A stretch of 64,000 nt of DNA from Litorilituus sediminis (GCF_004295665.1 NZ_CP034759.1:2542001-2606000); one strand, 5' to 3'. Shown: positions 1-10,395, counted from the first letter of the stretch. The notes: generated by a model from the sequence alone, not told the origin. Numbers and translations: made by a program.

Positions 1-601
<601 letters not shown>

Positions 602-791
602 AAAAATCGTTTGTGGAGCGTTCCTTATAAAGAAACGTTCCTGCTCAATGAATTCTGTCGTTTCTTCTCACTAAAAGTGAAAAGAAGCATTACATATATA
701 AGTATATATTTATTTGCGTGACATTCATCAAAGTGCTGTTTTACGTCTTTACTTAAAAAAGTAACGACTTTTGTAAAATCAACATCAATGT

Positions 792-834
792 GAGTGCCCA
801 CACAAATTGCATGATAACTAATTGTTAAAGAATC
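792..834 (-). promoter_or_regulatory. rrn leader antitermination boxA/boxC-like sites
   Basis: On the minus strand, 834-823 reads GATTCTTTAACA, close to the boxA consensus TGCTCTTTAACA. About 20 nt downstream, 804-792 reads TGTGTGGGCACTC, which matches the boxC segment of enterobacterial rrn leaders. Order and spacing are as in E. coli rrn leaders, where boxA recruits the Nus antitermination complex. Confidence 0.8.
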
Positions 835-906
835 TCTTGCGAGAAGATATAAATCGCATTCGTTTATACCTGATGCTTCGTAAGCTTTGCCCCGAAGCGG
901 ATGCGC

Positions 907-934
907 ATTGTACGCCTCCCAGTTTTGATGTCAA
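907..934 (-). promoter_or_regulatory. rrn promoter, gene-proximal
   Basis: The minus strand has a perfect -35 TTGACA (934-929), a 16-bp spacer and -10 TACAAT (912-907), followed by the GC-rich discriminator GCGCATCCGC. The 16-bp spacer and GC discriminator are typical of stringently controlled rRNA promoters. Confidence 0.85.
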
Positions 935-1053
935 CGTTTTTTTTAACTTATTTCAAATTAATTTTTAACGTTATCTTTGCCGTTTTGCTATCAACTTGGA
1001 TAACTAAACTTGCCAAAACTGACTTCTTAAGTCTCCCTGAGAAGTGGATGCGC

Positions 1054-1081
1054 ATTTTAGACACTTTTCTTCTTAGGTCAA
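1054..1081 (-). promoter_or_regulatory. rrn promoter, gene-distal
   Basis: The minus strand has -35 TTGACC (1081-1076), a 16-bp spacer and -10 TAAAAT (1059-1054), followed by GCGCATCC. That discriminator is identical to the one at the proximal promoter 147 bp downstream. AT-rich sequence immediately upstream could act as an UP element. Confidence 0.75.
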
Positions 1082-1327
1082 CCCTTATTTGCAATAAATT
1101 TAATAAAACATGATATTTATTGTTTAATTTGATAACTTTCATACAAAGCGCGTATTTATTAGCCTGTTAAAAGACAAACAAACGCTATTATGTGTAAATT
1201 TTGATAATTGCATATTTAAATTTCACTTTTAGCCAAAATGAAATTAAATATTATGTTTTGCAATTTTCTGCTAAATTTACAAATAGTTTTTTAGATTTAA
1301 TCATTAAATTTTAAGAGTTTTATCATT

Positions 1328-1861
1328 ATGGATCACTTACAACCTTATCAAGGGATACTCCCTTCTGTGGGTAAGCATTGTTATTTAGACCCTTCTGCAG
1401 TTTTAGTTGGTGATATACAAATCGCTGATGAAGTCAGCATTTGGCCGTTAGTTGCTGCACGTGGCGACGTAAATACCATTACTATCGGTGCTCGTACTAA
1501 TATTCAAGACGGTACTGTGCTGCACGTAACTCGTAAGAGCCAAAATAACCCTCAAGGTAATCCGCTGATCATTGGTGAAGATGTTACCGTTGGTCATAAA
1601 TGTATGCTGCATGGTTGCACACTAGGCAATAGAATTCTTGTTGGAATGGGCGCCATTATTATGGATGGAGCTATCATTGAGGACGATGTTTTTATTGGCG
1701 CAGGTAGTTTAGTGCCCCCTAATAAAACATTTGAGAGTGGTTTTTTATATGTTGGTAATCCAGCAAAAAAGGTTAGACCGCTAAAAGAAGCCGAAATGGC
1801 GTTTTTGAAGCAATCTGCAATTAACTATATCGATTTAAAAAATGATTACTTACAAGAGTAG
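1328..1861 (+). CDS. yrdA: gamma-carbonic anhydrase family protein (YrdA-like)
   Basis: A 177-residue hexapeptide-repeat protein predicted to fold as a left-handed beta-helix trimer. The family's metal-site histidines are visible in the LHVTR segment (about residue 67) and in VGHKCMLHGC (about residues 89-98). The ring of G-D/N-x-V-x-I-G type turns runs through the first 140 residues. Biochemical activity in the YrdA family is uncertain; some members bind zinc without measurable anhydrase activity. It lies beside yrdB-aroE as in E. coli and converges on yrdB with a 13-bp gap. An ATG preceded by AAGAG supports the start. Confidence 0.9.
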   Translation: MDHLQPYQGILPSVGKHCYLDPSAVLVGDIQIADEVSIWPLVAARGDVNTITIGARTNIQDGTVLHVTRKSQNNPQGNPLIIGEDVTVGHKCMLHGCTLGNRILVGMGAIIMDGAIIEDDVFIGAGSLVPPNKTFESGFLYVGNPAKKVRPLKEAEMAFLKQSAINYIDLKNDYLQE

Positions 1862-1874
1862 TCATTTTACTTAG

Positions 1875-2105
1875 TTATACATCAATATGTAAGGTGTCGC
1901 CTTCTAGTTCATTAGATTCAAGCCATAACTCAGTTATTTCTTCTAAATCATATTTAGTGCAATTATCAATTTCAGCGAGTTGCTTTAATTGCACTGAATG
2001 AAAATAAATTATAATTCTTTGCCCTGCAATTTGACCCGTAAGTCGCCAAGCATCTTCTTGGCTATCAAATGTTAGGTCGTCATTAAACAAAATTGATTGG
2101 TTCAT
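1875..2105 (-). CDS. yrdB: DUF1488 family protein (YrdB-like)
   Basis: A 76-residue acidic protein of the small YrdB/DUF1488 type, function unknown. It starts with MNQSILFNDD and ends LEGDTLHIDV. It is the last gene of a leftward aroE-yrdB pair with a 5-bp gap, so it is almost certainly cotranscribed with aroE. The same pair occurs in E. coli, which supports the name more strongly than the short sequence itself. Confidence 0.8.
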   Translation of the reverse strand: MNQSILFNDDLTFDSQEDAWRLTGQIAGQRIIIYFHSVQLKQLAEIDNCTKYDLEEITELWLESNELEGDTLHIDV

Positions 2106-2110
2106 AGCGG

Positions 2111-2935
2111 TTACTTAGTCATTTGTGTACGTAAATCTTCCAATACTGGCTCTACCTGTGGCTTAACACCTCGCCAAATTGAAAAGCTTTCTGCTGCTTG
2201 GCCAACTAGCATACCTAAGCCATCAATCAGCTTTTCTGTGCCTTGCTCTGTGGCCCACTGCAAAAACGGCGTTAGCTCACTCGCATAAACCATATCGTAG
2301 CATACCGTATTTGCATCAATGCATGAATTAGGGATACTAGGAATATTTCCAGATAAGCTTGCCGAAGTTGCATTAATAATAACATCGAAGGCTTGCTCAT
2401 TTACATCATTAAAGCCACAAGCACTTAAGTTACTATGTCCTAACGCTGAAAACTGCTGACACAGTTGTTCAGCTTTACTCACAGTACGATTGGCAATAAC
2501 AATTTCTGTAGGTTGCTGCTCTAACAAAGGTAAAATAACACCTTTAGCCGCACCTCCTGCCCCAAGCAATAAGATGCGTGCTTGCTTAAGTGACACTTGA
2601 TGACGCAGCAAATCTTGCACTAAACCTAAACCATCAGTATTGTCGCCATATACCTTGTCATCTATAAAGCTTAAAGTATTTACTGCGCCCGCTAATTTGG
2701 CTCGTTCTGTTAAATGATCCGCTAGCTCTAATGCTTGTTCTTTAAATGGCACAGTAATGTTTGCTCCCTTGCCACCTTGCGCAATAAACTCTTTTACCGT
2801 ACTTGCGAACTGATCAAGTTCAACTAGTTGCGCTTGATAATCTAACTCTTGATTGGTTGATAGGGCGAACTGCTGATGAATAAAGGGAGAGCGAGATTGT
2901 TTAATAGGGTTGCCAAAGACGCGATAGTTGTCCAC
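2111..2935 (-). CDS. aroE: Shikimate 5-dehydrogenase
   Basis: 274 residues, the normal AroE length. It reduces 3-dehydroshikimate to shikimate with NADPH in aromatic amino acid synthesis. The substrate-binding SRSPFIH (residues 14-20) is present, as are the catalytic lysine in NITVPFK (about 65) and DNTDGLG (about 99). The NADPH-binding GAGGAAKG (about 126) and NRT (about 149) complete the Rossmann half. The start is GTG (GTG GAC AAC). It is cotranscribed with yrdB downstream; a bidirectional terminator separates it from ompW upstream. Confidence 0.96.
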   Translation of the reverse strand: MDNYRVFGNPIKQSRSPFIHQQFALSTNQELDYQAQLVELDQFASTVKEFIAQGGKGANITVPFKEQALELADHLTERAKLAGAVNTLSFIDDKVYGDNTDGLGLVQDLLRHQVSLKQARILLLGAGGAAKGVILPLLEQQPTEIVIANRTVSKAEQLCQQFSALGHSNLSACGFNDVNEQAFDVIINATSASLSGNIPSIPNSCIDANTVCYDMVYASELTPFLQWATEQGTEKLIDGLGMLVGQAAESFSIWRGVKPQVEPVLEDLRTQMTK

Positions 2936-2995
2936 AGTAAAAGCTCTTAAATAAAAATTTAACTAAATGCTAGCGAATTATTGTGCTTAATAAAA

Positions 2996-3035
2996 CAAAA
3001 AAGCAGTAACTCTTTGCTATAAGTTACTGCTTTTT
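2996..3035. terminator. Bidirectional intrinsic terminator after ompW
   Basis: A perfect AGCAGTAACT/AGTTACTGCT stem with an 8-9 nt loop has A-runs on the left and T-runs on the right. It lies 26 bp after the ompW stop on the minus strand and upstream of aroE, so its main use should be to end ompW transcription. Confidence 0.8.
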
Positions 3036-3061
3036 GCATTGAAGTGATAAAAGCTAACGAA

Positions 3062-3769
3062 TTAGAATTTATAACCTAACATTACCGAGTAAACCATAGG
3101 GTCGACATCAACGGTAGCGCTGCCCTTACCTTCCAGACCCACATTAAAAGGGTCATTCAAATCAAACGTTGCTTTAGTACCAATATCTATATAACGAGCA
3201 GATACGTTAATTGACCAATTTTTGCTTAGTTCAAAATCAGCACCTATTTGAGCAGATAAACCAAACGAGCCATCTAACTCAAGGTTATCGAAGCCAACAG
3301 AATCTGGCGTAGGGGTGAATTTCTCATCAAAGAAAATAGTATAGTTCACACCAACACCTACATATGGCTTAAATGCTGTACCTGTATTGAAATAATATAA
3401 GGCACTTAATGTTGGTGGTAAGTGAGTAACTTCTGCTAATTTAGCGCCATCTAAATTGGCGCCGTATACAGATTCTGTCACACCAGATGGATCGTGTAAT
3501 ACTACATCATGAGTAAATGGTGTTGCTGCAAGTAGCTCAATCGCCCAGTTGCTATCGAAAAAGTACACTAGGTTTAAACCTAGTTGAGTATTGTCATCAA
3601 CTGAAATTGATAACGGTGTTGCTGCACCATCTAATGCCACACCAGCTTTCGCGCTATCTGGTGATACCATAGTAGCACCGCCACGAACAAGAATATCGCC
3701 CGCTTGATTAGCTAAAACGCCAGTTGAAAGAGTAGATAAAAGAGCAACTGCTAATAATGATTTTTTCAT
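3062..3769 (-). CDS. ompW: OmpW family outer membrane protein
   Basis: 235 residues with a clear signal peptide (MKKSLLAVALLSTLSTGVLA, cut before NQAGD), then a small eight-stranded barrel pattern ending in the aromatic YKF. The sections VRGGATMVSPD, FDSNWAIELLAATPF and FKPYVGVGVNYT are typical of OmpW. OmpW forms a hydrophobic channel for small molecules and in enterobacteria is induced on oxygen limitation. Its upstream region carries FNR-type sites, described separately. It is monocistronic, with a terminator 26 bp downstream. Confidence 0.93.
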   Translation of the reverse strand: MKKSLLAVALLSTLSTGVLANQAGDILVRGGATMVSPDSAKAGVALDGAATPLSISVDDNTQLGLNLVYFFDSNWAIELLAATPFTHDVVLHDPSGVTESVYGANLDGAKLAEVTHLPPTLSALYYFNTGTAFKPYVGVGVNYTIFFDEKFTPTPDSVGFDNLELDGSFGLSAQIGADFELSKNWSINVSARYIDIGTKATFDLNDPFNVGLEGKGSATVDVDPMVYSVMLGYKF

Positions 3770-3798
3770 GGGTTTATTTCCTTATTTAATTTAGGGGT

Positions 3799-3839
3799 AT
3801 AGTAATCCTCAACGCAGGTTAAAACTTGATCTAGCGCAA
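3799..3839 (-). promoter_or_regulatory. Predicted ompW promoter with imperfect FNR-like site near -41
   Basis: On the minus strand a -10-like TACTAT lies at 3804-3799, which would start transcription near 3792; no good -35 is present. A half-conserved FNR-type site, TTGAT-CTAG-CGCAA on the plus strand (3826-3839), is centred about 41 bp upstream, the class II activator position. This is pattern matching only. Confidence 0.45.
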
Positions 3840-3874
3840 AGTTTTTCTGTGATTTTTTCAAAAGGAATTTTTTG

Positions 3875-3888
3875 TTGATTTCGATCAA
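3875..3888. promoter_or_regulatory. Perfect FNR-type box between ompW and haemoglobin gene
   Basis: TTGATTTCGATCAA matches the FNR consensus TTGAT-N4-ATCAA at every defined base. It sits between the divergent ompW (start 3769) and truncated haemoglobin (start 4009), about 90 bp upstream of the predicted ompW start and about 98 bp upstream of the predicted haemoglobin start. Either gene, or both, could be under oxygen control. Confidence 0.7.
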
Positions 3889-3936
3889 GTAATTACTCTA
3901 ATTTCGACTTTTTTACTAACAAAAACACAGGGATAA

Positions 3937-3973
3937 AGTGACATTTATCACAAGCATGGTTCGCTGATATACT
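3937..3973 (+). promoter_or_regulatory. Predicted haemoglobin-gene promoter overlapping a CRP-like palindrome
   Basis: -35 TTATCA (3945-3950), 17-bp spacer and -10 TATACT (3968-3973) lie 36 bp before the ATG at 4009. The palindrome AGTGA-N6-TCACA at 3937-3952 matches the CRP consensus TGTGA-N6-TCACA in 9 of 10 positions and overlaps the -35. A CRP/FNR-family regulator is possible. Confidence 0.45.
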
Positions 3974-4008
3974 AAGCGTGTTAATTTTTTGCAGTACTAT
4001 TTATAAAA

Positions 4009-4446
4009 ATGCTAACTCTATTAAAAAAATTCATGCCCTCTAATCAAAAAGTCACAAAAACAATTTCAGAGCCTAACTCTCTTTATTCTTTAATTGGTGA
4101 AGAACAAGGCACAAGAAAACTGGCTAATGCCTTTTATGATGAGATGGAGTCAAATATTCACTTACAAGAGCTACTAGCCATTCATCCGCAGCCCTTAGAT
4201 AAAATTAGAGAAAAGTTTTTTGAGTTTCTTTCTGGTTGGCTTGGTGGCCCAAGCTTATTTGAGCAAAAATATGGTCACCCACAGTTAAGAGCACGCCATA
4301 TGCCATTTAAAGTCACAGCAAAACAACGAGACTTATGGATGTTATGTATGAACAATGCTATGGATAAAACCATAACGGACAAGCAAGTAAAGCAACTGCT
4401 GCGACAAGCATTTTCTCAGCTTGCCGCACATATGGTTAATAGTTAA
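4009..4446 (+). CDS. Group II truncated haemoglobin
   Basis: 145 residues, with an N-terminal tail of about 25 residues before the globin fold begins at SLYSLIGEE. It keeps group-II features: FYDEMESN, the FLSGWLGGPSLFEQKYGHP segment of the E-F region, the proximal-side LRARHMPF histidine and the tryptophan in RDLWMLCMNNAM. Group II truncated haemoglobins bind O2 or NO and are linked to NO detoxification or oxygen handling. It is divergent from ompW with an FNR-type site between, and convergent with hemF, a haem-synthesis gene. No strong ribosome binding site is visible. Confidence 0.9.
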   Translation: MLTLLKKFMPSNQKVTKTISEPNSLYSLIGEEQGTRKLANAFYDEMESNIHLQELLAIHPQPLDKIREKFFEFLSGWLGGPSLFEQKYGHPQLRARHMPFKVTAKQRDLWMLCMNNAMDKTITDKQVKQLLRQAFSQLAAHMVNS

Positions 4447-4468
4447 CCTAAACTCAGATTGAGTTAAT

Positions 4469-5937
<1,469 letters not shown>

Positions 5938-6014
5938 TACATTTACTCCTCATTATCTACGCTAGTGCTATGTTACCAAAGTACGAATAGCATTTACCAA
6001 TTTTGCTAAGCATA

Positions 6015-6278
6015 ATACCAAGTGAAATAATTATTTGACCAGTTCAGAGCTATGTCAGGAAGGTGAGAATAAAGCAAATTTATGCCGCTGTAGTCATTCT
6101 CCAGCCAAGAAATTTGTAAAATTATCATCTTACTGACAAGCTCCCAAGGGCGAGTTTAAAAGGCTTATATGCCGCGTTATTGATTTTGACAAGGGAATAA
6201 CCATTCTCTGTAATCAATGCCTTGCCTATAAGCCTTTTAACTCTCGCTGAATGATCAAATAGTTAATTCAATTGGTAT
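6015..6278. repeat. MITE-like palindromic repeat with ~31-bp terminal inverted repeats
   Basis: The tsaC-purE gap (5938-6394) is mostly filled by this non-coding element. Its left end (6015-6046, ATACCAAGTGAAATAATTAT...) pairs with its right end (6247-6278), which reads ATACCAATTGAATTAACTAT... on the opposite strand, with about five mismatches and one gap. Inside are two large hairpins: 6048-6085 against 6104-6142, and 6150-6169 against 6227-6247 with further pairing inside. There is no open frame. Parts of the left end recur at 48726-48743 and 63548-63569, which suggests a dispersed family. No clear target duplication is seen. Confidence 0.75.
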
Positions 6279-6394
6279 AACTCATAGAAAAGTCATCATT
6301 CCGTATTGCGCTAAACAAGGTTATAATTGCAGCCCTCTTTACTAATCTTGTTCTACCTTAAAGAACATCACACATTTTCAAAGGGCGAAAATTC

Positions 6395-6877
6395 ATGACA
6401 GTAGGTATCATCATGGGGTCAAAATCAGATTGGCCAACAATGCAACATGCAGCAGAAATGCTTGATTTATTAGGTGTTAAGTATGAAACCAAAGTGGTTT
6501 CTGCTCATCGTACACCTCACCTATTGGCTGAATATGCCGAAAGTGCAAAAGATAGAGGCATTAAGGTAATTATTGGTGGTGCTGGCGGTGCCGCACACTT
6601 ACCAGGCATGACAGCAGCATACACAAGCCTGCCAGTATTGGGTGTTCCGGTGCAATCTAAAGCGCTAAGCGGCCAAGATTCATTACTTTCAATAGTACAA
6701 ATGCCAAAAGGTATTGCCGTAGGTACATTAGCTATAGGTACAGCTGGGGCAGCAAACGCAGGCTTACTTGCCGCACAAATTATCGGCACATTTGATGCGC
6801 AAGTACAAGAAAATGTTGAGCGCTTTAGAAGCGAACAAACACAAACTATTTTAGACAACCCTAACCCAGCAGAATAA
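6395..6877 (+). CDS. purE: N5-carboxyaminoimidazole ribonucleotide mutase
   Basis: 160 residues, class I PurE. It converts N5-CAIR to CAIR in purine synthesis. It has the opening [13 protein letters not shown] (residues 4-16), the catalytic SAHRTP (about 40-45) and [12 protein letters not shown] (about 61-72). It is followed after 9 bp by purK, its usual partner. A -10-like TATAAT at 6322-6327 lies upstream without a good -35. I saw no PurR-type operator. Confidence 0.97.
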   Translation: MTVGIIMGSKSDWPTMQHAAEMLDLLGVKYETKVVSAHRTPHLLAEYAESAKDRGIKVIIGGAGGAAHLPGMTAAYTSLPVLGVPVQSKALSGQDSLLSIVQMPKGIAVGTLAIGTAGAANAGLLAAQIIGTFDAQVQENVERFRSEQTQTILDNPNPAE

Positions 6878-6886
6878 GCGACACTC

Positions 6887-8038
6887 ATGAATAAAGTTCT
6901 TGTCCTTGGTGCCGGTCAACTTGCTCGAATGATGGAGCTAGCTGGTACACCTTTAAATCTTGATGTCAAAGCATTTGATGTTAGAAGCCACAAAGTGGTT
7001 CAACCTATCAGCCCTGAGCACGAATATGGCGATTTAGCACAAGGTATTGCCAATGCTGATGTGATTACTGCGGAGTTTGAGCATGTTGCTCATGATACTT
7101 TGGCGGAATGTGAGCAATCAGGAAAGCTTTTCCCGAGCAGTAACGCGATAAAAATTGGTGGTGATAGACGCTTAGAAAAAGCACTACTAGAATCAGCTCA
7201 AGCCGCTAATGCCAAACATTGCTTTGTCAATAATAAGGCCGAGTTTGATGCAGCGATTGAAAAACTCTCTCTGCCTATTATTTTTAAAAGCGCACTAGAA
7301 GGCTATGATGGCAAAGGACAATGGCGCTTAAAAGATAAAAGTGATGCCGAAGCGGTTTGGCTAGATATGGCGCAATTTTTAGCTGAAGCAAAAGAGACTC
7401 AAGGTATTGTTGCCGAGCAAATGGTTCCTTTTGATCGCGAGGTATCTTTAGTAGGCGTTCGTAGGAAAAATGGTGATATTGCCGTTTACCCACTCACTGA
7501 AAATCACCACACTCAAGGAATACTCAGTGTTTCAGTTGCAGCACCTGTTAATGAAGCTTTGCAAAAACAAGCTGGCAAGGTATTTAAAGCACTAACAGAA
7601 GAGCTAAATTATGTTGGTGTTTTAGCGATTGAATTTTTCCAAGTAGGTGAGCAATTATTAGTAAATGAAATTGCCCCTCGAGTTCATAACTCAGGTCACT
7701 GGACACAACAAGGTGCTGACACTTGCCAATTTGAAAATCACTTACGTGCTATTTGTGATTTACCTTTAGGCAGTACTGCATTAGTTCGTCCAACAGCTAT
7801 GATTAATATTATCGGCGAAGATTCAGTAGCAAATGACGTACTAGCCATCCCAAGTGTTACCATGCATTGGTATAACAAGGGGAAACGCGCAGGCCGTAAA
7901 ATGGGACACATTAATGTCAGCGCAGATAATAAACAAGAGTTAGCGCAAAGGTTATTGGCAATTGCTGAATTATTACCAAAAGCTGGCTTTCCTGAACTGC
8001 ATGACTTTGCTGTAGAGTATTTAGCTAAACAAAAGTAA
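6887..8038 (+). CDS. purK: N5-carboxyaminoimidazole ribonucleotide synthase
   Basis: 383 residues, an ATP-grasp enzyme that carboxylates AIR with bicarbonate and ATP to make N5-CAIR, the PurE substrate. The N-terminal VLGAGQLARMM (about 5-15) is the PurK signature. ATP-grasp elements include KSALEGYDGKGQW (about 135-147) and NEIAPRVHNSGHWTQ (about 264-278). It forms a two-gene operon with purE and ends 26 bp before a strong terminator. Confidence 0.97.
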   Translation: MNKVLVLGAGQLARMMELAGTPLNLDVKAFDVRSHKVVQPISPEHEYGDLAQGIANADVITAEFEHVAHDTLAECEQSGKLFPSSNAIKIGGDRRLEKALLESAQAANAKHCFVNNKAEFDAAIEKLSLPIIFKSALEGYDGKGQWRLKDKSDAEAVWLDMAQFLAEAKETQGIVAEQMVPFDREVSLVGVRRKNGDIAVYPLTENHHTQGILSVSVAAPVNEALQKQAGKVFKALTEELNYVGVLAIEFFQVGEQLLVNEIAPRVHNSGHWTQQGADTCQFENHLRAICDLPLGSTALVRPTAMINIIGEDSVANDVLAIPSVTMHWYNKGKRAGRKMGHINVSADNKQELAQRLLAIAELLPKAGFPELHDFAVEYLAKQK

Positions 8039-8063
8039 GGCTAAAAGCTATAAAGTAACCACC

Positions 8064-8089
8064 AAAAAGACGCTTTTCGCGTCTTTTTT
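8064..8089. terminator. Bidirectional terminator between purK and yrdD
   Basis: AAAAAGACGC / GCGTCTTTTTT with a 5-nt loop. A-runs and T-runs on both sides allow termination of purK on the plus strand and of the convergent yrdD gene on the minus strand. Confidence 0.88.
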
Positions 8090-8645
8090 ATTTTTGCATC
8101 GCTGAACACTTTTTATTAGCGCACTGATACTTTACGCCAGCAGCCATATTACGTTTCAACAATAAAGGAAAACCACATTGCTGGCACTCCCCTTCGACTG
8201 GCTGGTGATTAACAACAAACTTACACTTGGGATAACAATCGCAAGCATAGAATTTCTTACCAAAGCGGTTATTTTTTTCTTTTAGCTGACCTTTTTTACA
8301 ACTAGGGCAAGCAACTTCTAATTCAGCTTGTGCTTCATCATGCTCTATATAGTCACATTGAGGGAAATTACTACAGCCAATAAACATACCATAGCGACCT
8401 TGCTTAACCGCTAAGTTATGCTGACATTTAGGGCATTCACTGCCAGGAAGCACTTTATCCTCAACCCTCTCATGCTCAACCACTGGACGTGTATATTGAC
8501 AGTTAGGGTAGTTGGCGCAGCCAAAAAATGAACCTGACTTGCCGTGCTTAATTGTGAGCTCAGAGCCACATTCCGGGCACACTTGGTACTCTTTTTCTAA
8601 AGCATGTTCGTGATGACTAAATAAAGGCTTATCTGACTTTGACAT
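8088..8645 (-). CDS. yrdD: Topoisomerase-type C4 zinc-finger protein (YrdD-like)
   Basis: About 185 residues from the methionine at 8645, giving MSKSDKPLFSHHEH. An in-frame ATG at 8702 would add 19 hydrophobic residues absent from YrdD, so I prefer the shorter form. It carries consecutive zinc ribbons like those at the C terminus of topoisomerase I: CPECG...CANYPNC, CPKCQ...CSNFPQC, CPSCK...CDCYPKC and a final CQQCG...C. It is probably a nucleic-acid binding protein, and its role is not established. Neighbourhood (smg, dprA) matches E. coli. Confidence 0.85.
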   Translation of the reverse strand: MSKSDKPLFSHHEHALEKEYQVCPECGSELTIKHGKSGSFFGCANYPNCQYTRPVVEHERVEDKVLPGSECPKCQHNLAVKQGRYGMFIGCSNFPQCDYIEHDEAQAELEVACPSCKKGQLKEKNNRFGKKFYACDCYPKCKFVVNHQPVEGECQQCGFPLLLKRNMAAGVKYQCANKKCSAMQK

Positions 8646-8775
8646 GAACTTAAACAATAGCTCGGACAATAATAACGCTATTATGCCATATCCAATAGCC
8701 AAACAATAAGATCTTAATCAACAGTAATAACAAACCACTGCCGACTAAGAATCAGGAATGTGCAGGTAATGTGAT

Positions 8776-9249
8776 TTAGTGCAATGGGCCTTCTTGCTCT
8801 TCGAATATCAAATCTTCCATTTGCGAATAGGCAGTTTCTTTACCTGGTACATTAAATAGCACCATTAAAATAACCCATTTCAAATCATCCATTGAGAAGT
8901 ATTTGGTATCAAGTTCCATAACTCTATCAATCACCATTTCACGAGTAGTGAAATCAAGCACATTGATTTGCTCTAAGAACAGCAAAAAGCCACGACTTTG
9001 TGTATCAAGCAGCTGCATTTCTTCTGGTGTATAAATACGAACAGAGCGACTGCCAACACGGGTAAGGTAAGGATAGGCATCACTGTCCTGCAATGCAGCT
9101 AACTTTTCAAGCCAGCTTAGTGCCTTATATATTTCATCTTGATGAAATCCAGCGCGGGTCAGTTCATCGGTAAGAACGTCATGATCAACCATGACTTCAG
9201 CTTCACTATGAATATAGTTTTCAAAAAGGTACATCAAGATATCAAACAT
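8776..9249 (-). CDS. smg: Smg/DUF494 family protein
   Basis: 157 residues, the usual length of Smg. It opens [13 protein letters not shown], is predominantly helical and acidic, and has no recognised catalytic motif. Function is unknown; the gene is conserved beside dprA in gammaproteobacteria. It lies 9 bp after dprA on the same strand, so the two are likely cotranscribed. Confidence 0.92.
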   Translation of the reverse strand: MFDILMYLFENYIHSEAEVMVDHDVLTDELTRAGFHQDEIYKALSWLEKLAALQDSDAYPYLTRVGSRSVRIYTPEEMQLLDTQSRGFLLFLEQINVLDFTTREMVIDRVMELDTKYFSMDDLKWVILMVLFNVPGKETAYSQMEDLIFEEQEGPLH

Positions 9250-9258
9250 AACTAGCCC

Positions 9259-10395
9259 CTATTTTACTCTAAGGTAGCCTCCAGGTACCGCAGATACCAG
9301 ACCACTAAGCTCAAGCACTGTTAATCGAGTGAGTACTTCCTCTATGGGAAGCTTACTTCGAGAAACCACTCTATCTACGGGAGTGACTTCAAACCCCACA
9401 CTAGCCAACAATGCATCGTTGCACAAGTCCTTTTGTGGAATTATTTTATCTTCTTCTTTGTTTTGAATTAGTTGCGAATTGAGTTGTTCTTGCCTCTCTT
9501 GCTTTAAGTGTAGACTAGAATTCTCATCGAGGTTTAACTCTTCTAATATATCGGCACAATCCTCAACAAGTTTAGCGCCTTGTTTAATTAACCAATGACA
9601 ACCTTTAGCCTGCTCATTATAAATCGAGTTTGGTACAGCAAAAACGTCTCGATTTTGCTCTAAAGCGCAGCGAGCGGTAATTAATGATCCGCTTTTTAAT
9701 GTTGCCTCTACCACCAAAACTCCTTGGCTCATACCACTAATAATTCGATTTCGCTTTGGAAAGTGCCCTGCCCGTGCTGGTGTGCCCGGGACAAACTCAC
9801 TAATAAGTAACCCCTGCTGTGCCAATATTTGTTTCGCTAAGGGGTTATGTCGAGCAGGATATATACTATCTAAACCTGTCGCGACAACAGCAATAGTGCT
9901 GGCATCATATGTTAACGCGCCCTTATGGGCAGCAGCATCGATACCGAGCGCCAAACCACTGGTGACAACAATATGACTCTGCGCCATACCTTGAGCAAAT
10001 ACACATGCTTGTTCTCTTCCTGATTCAGTTGCATTTCTACTACCAACAATGCCTAACTGAGCTTGATTCAATAACTGAGTATTACCCTGAGCAAAAAGTA
10101 CTAAGGGTGGATCATAAATTTGCTTAAGTAGTTTAGGATAAGCGCTATGGTTGTAACCTATAATTTCACTGCTGCAGTTTTTGCTGGTATCAATAATTTG
10201 CTGAACTTTTTGCCAGTCAGGCTGATGAAACCTTGAGAGTTGTTTAACTGATAAACCATGCGATGAAGTTAATACAGAAGGCTGTTCAAATAGTGTTTCT
10301 AAGCCAAACTTTTTAACTAAAGCTAGCTTTTTATGAACCGCAAGGCGAGGAATTAGCTTTAACGCTAGCCAATAGTGAATATCCGTTTTATGCAC
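9259..10395 (-). CDS. dprA: DNA-processing protein DprA (Smf)
   Basis: About 378 residues from a GTG at 10395 (VHKTDIHYWLALK). That GTG is preceded by AAGGAG at 7-nt spacing; a TTG further upstream lacks such a site. The Rossmann-like core has GIVGSRNATESGRE, VTSGLALGIDAAAH and PKRNRIISGMS, typical of DprA, which loads RecA onto incoming single-stranded DNA. A linker of about 60 charged/polar residues leads to a C-terminal winged-helix domain (TPVDRVVSRSKLPIEEVL). First gene of dprA-smg. Confidence 0.95.
   Translation of the reverse strand: MHKTDIHYWLALKLIPRLAVHKKLALVKKFGLETLFEQPSVLTSSHGLSVKQLSRFHQPDWQKVQQIIDTSKNCSSEIIGYNHSAYPKLLKQIYDPPLVLFAQGNTQLLNQAQLGIVGSRNATESGREQACVFAQGMAQSHIVVTSGLALGIDAAAHKGALTYDASTIAVVATGLDSIYPARHNPLAKQILAQQGLLISEFVPGTPARAGHFPKRNRIISGMSQGVLVVEATLKSGSLITARCALEQNRDVFAVPNSIYNEQAKGCHWLIKQGAKLVEDCADILEELNLDENSSLHLKQERQEQLNSQLIQNKEEDKIIPQKDLCNDALLASVGFEVTPVDRVVSRSKLPIEEVLTRLTVLELSGLVSAVPGGYLRVK

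Larger units (their letters stand above)
602..1327. other. rrn leader and promoter region; no gene
   Basis: This gap holds the minus-strand rrn leader, the antitermination boxes and two promoters, listed separately. The part from 1082 to 1327 is very AT-rich. It would be the upstream-activating region of the distal promoter on one strand and the yrdA 5' region on the other. A short open frame at 901-1113 crosses both promoters and looks like chance. Just upstream of the 16S start, around 615-655, an imperfect hairpin pairs GAACGTTTC/GGAACG-like segments and could belong to the processing stem. Confidence 0.7.

Noticed and set aside
901-1113. Open reading frame across the rrn promoter region
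   Set aside because: It covers two strong promoter motifs on the other strand, has no ribosome binding site, and encodes low-complexity hydrophobic sequence.
8646-8702. Upstream start giving YrdD a membrane segment
   Set aside because: The 19 extra residues are hydrophobic, lack a ribosome binding site, and are absent from known YrdD proteins.
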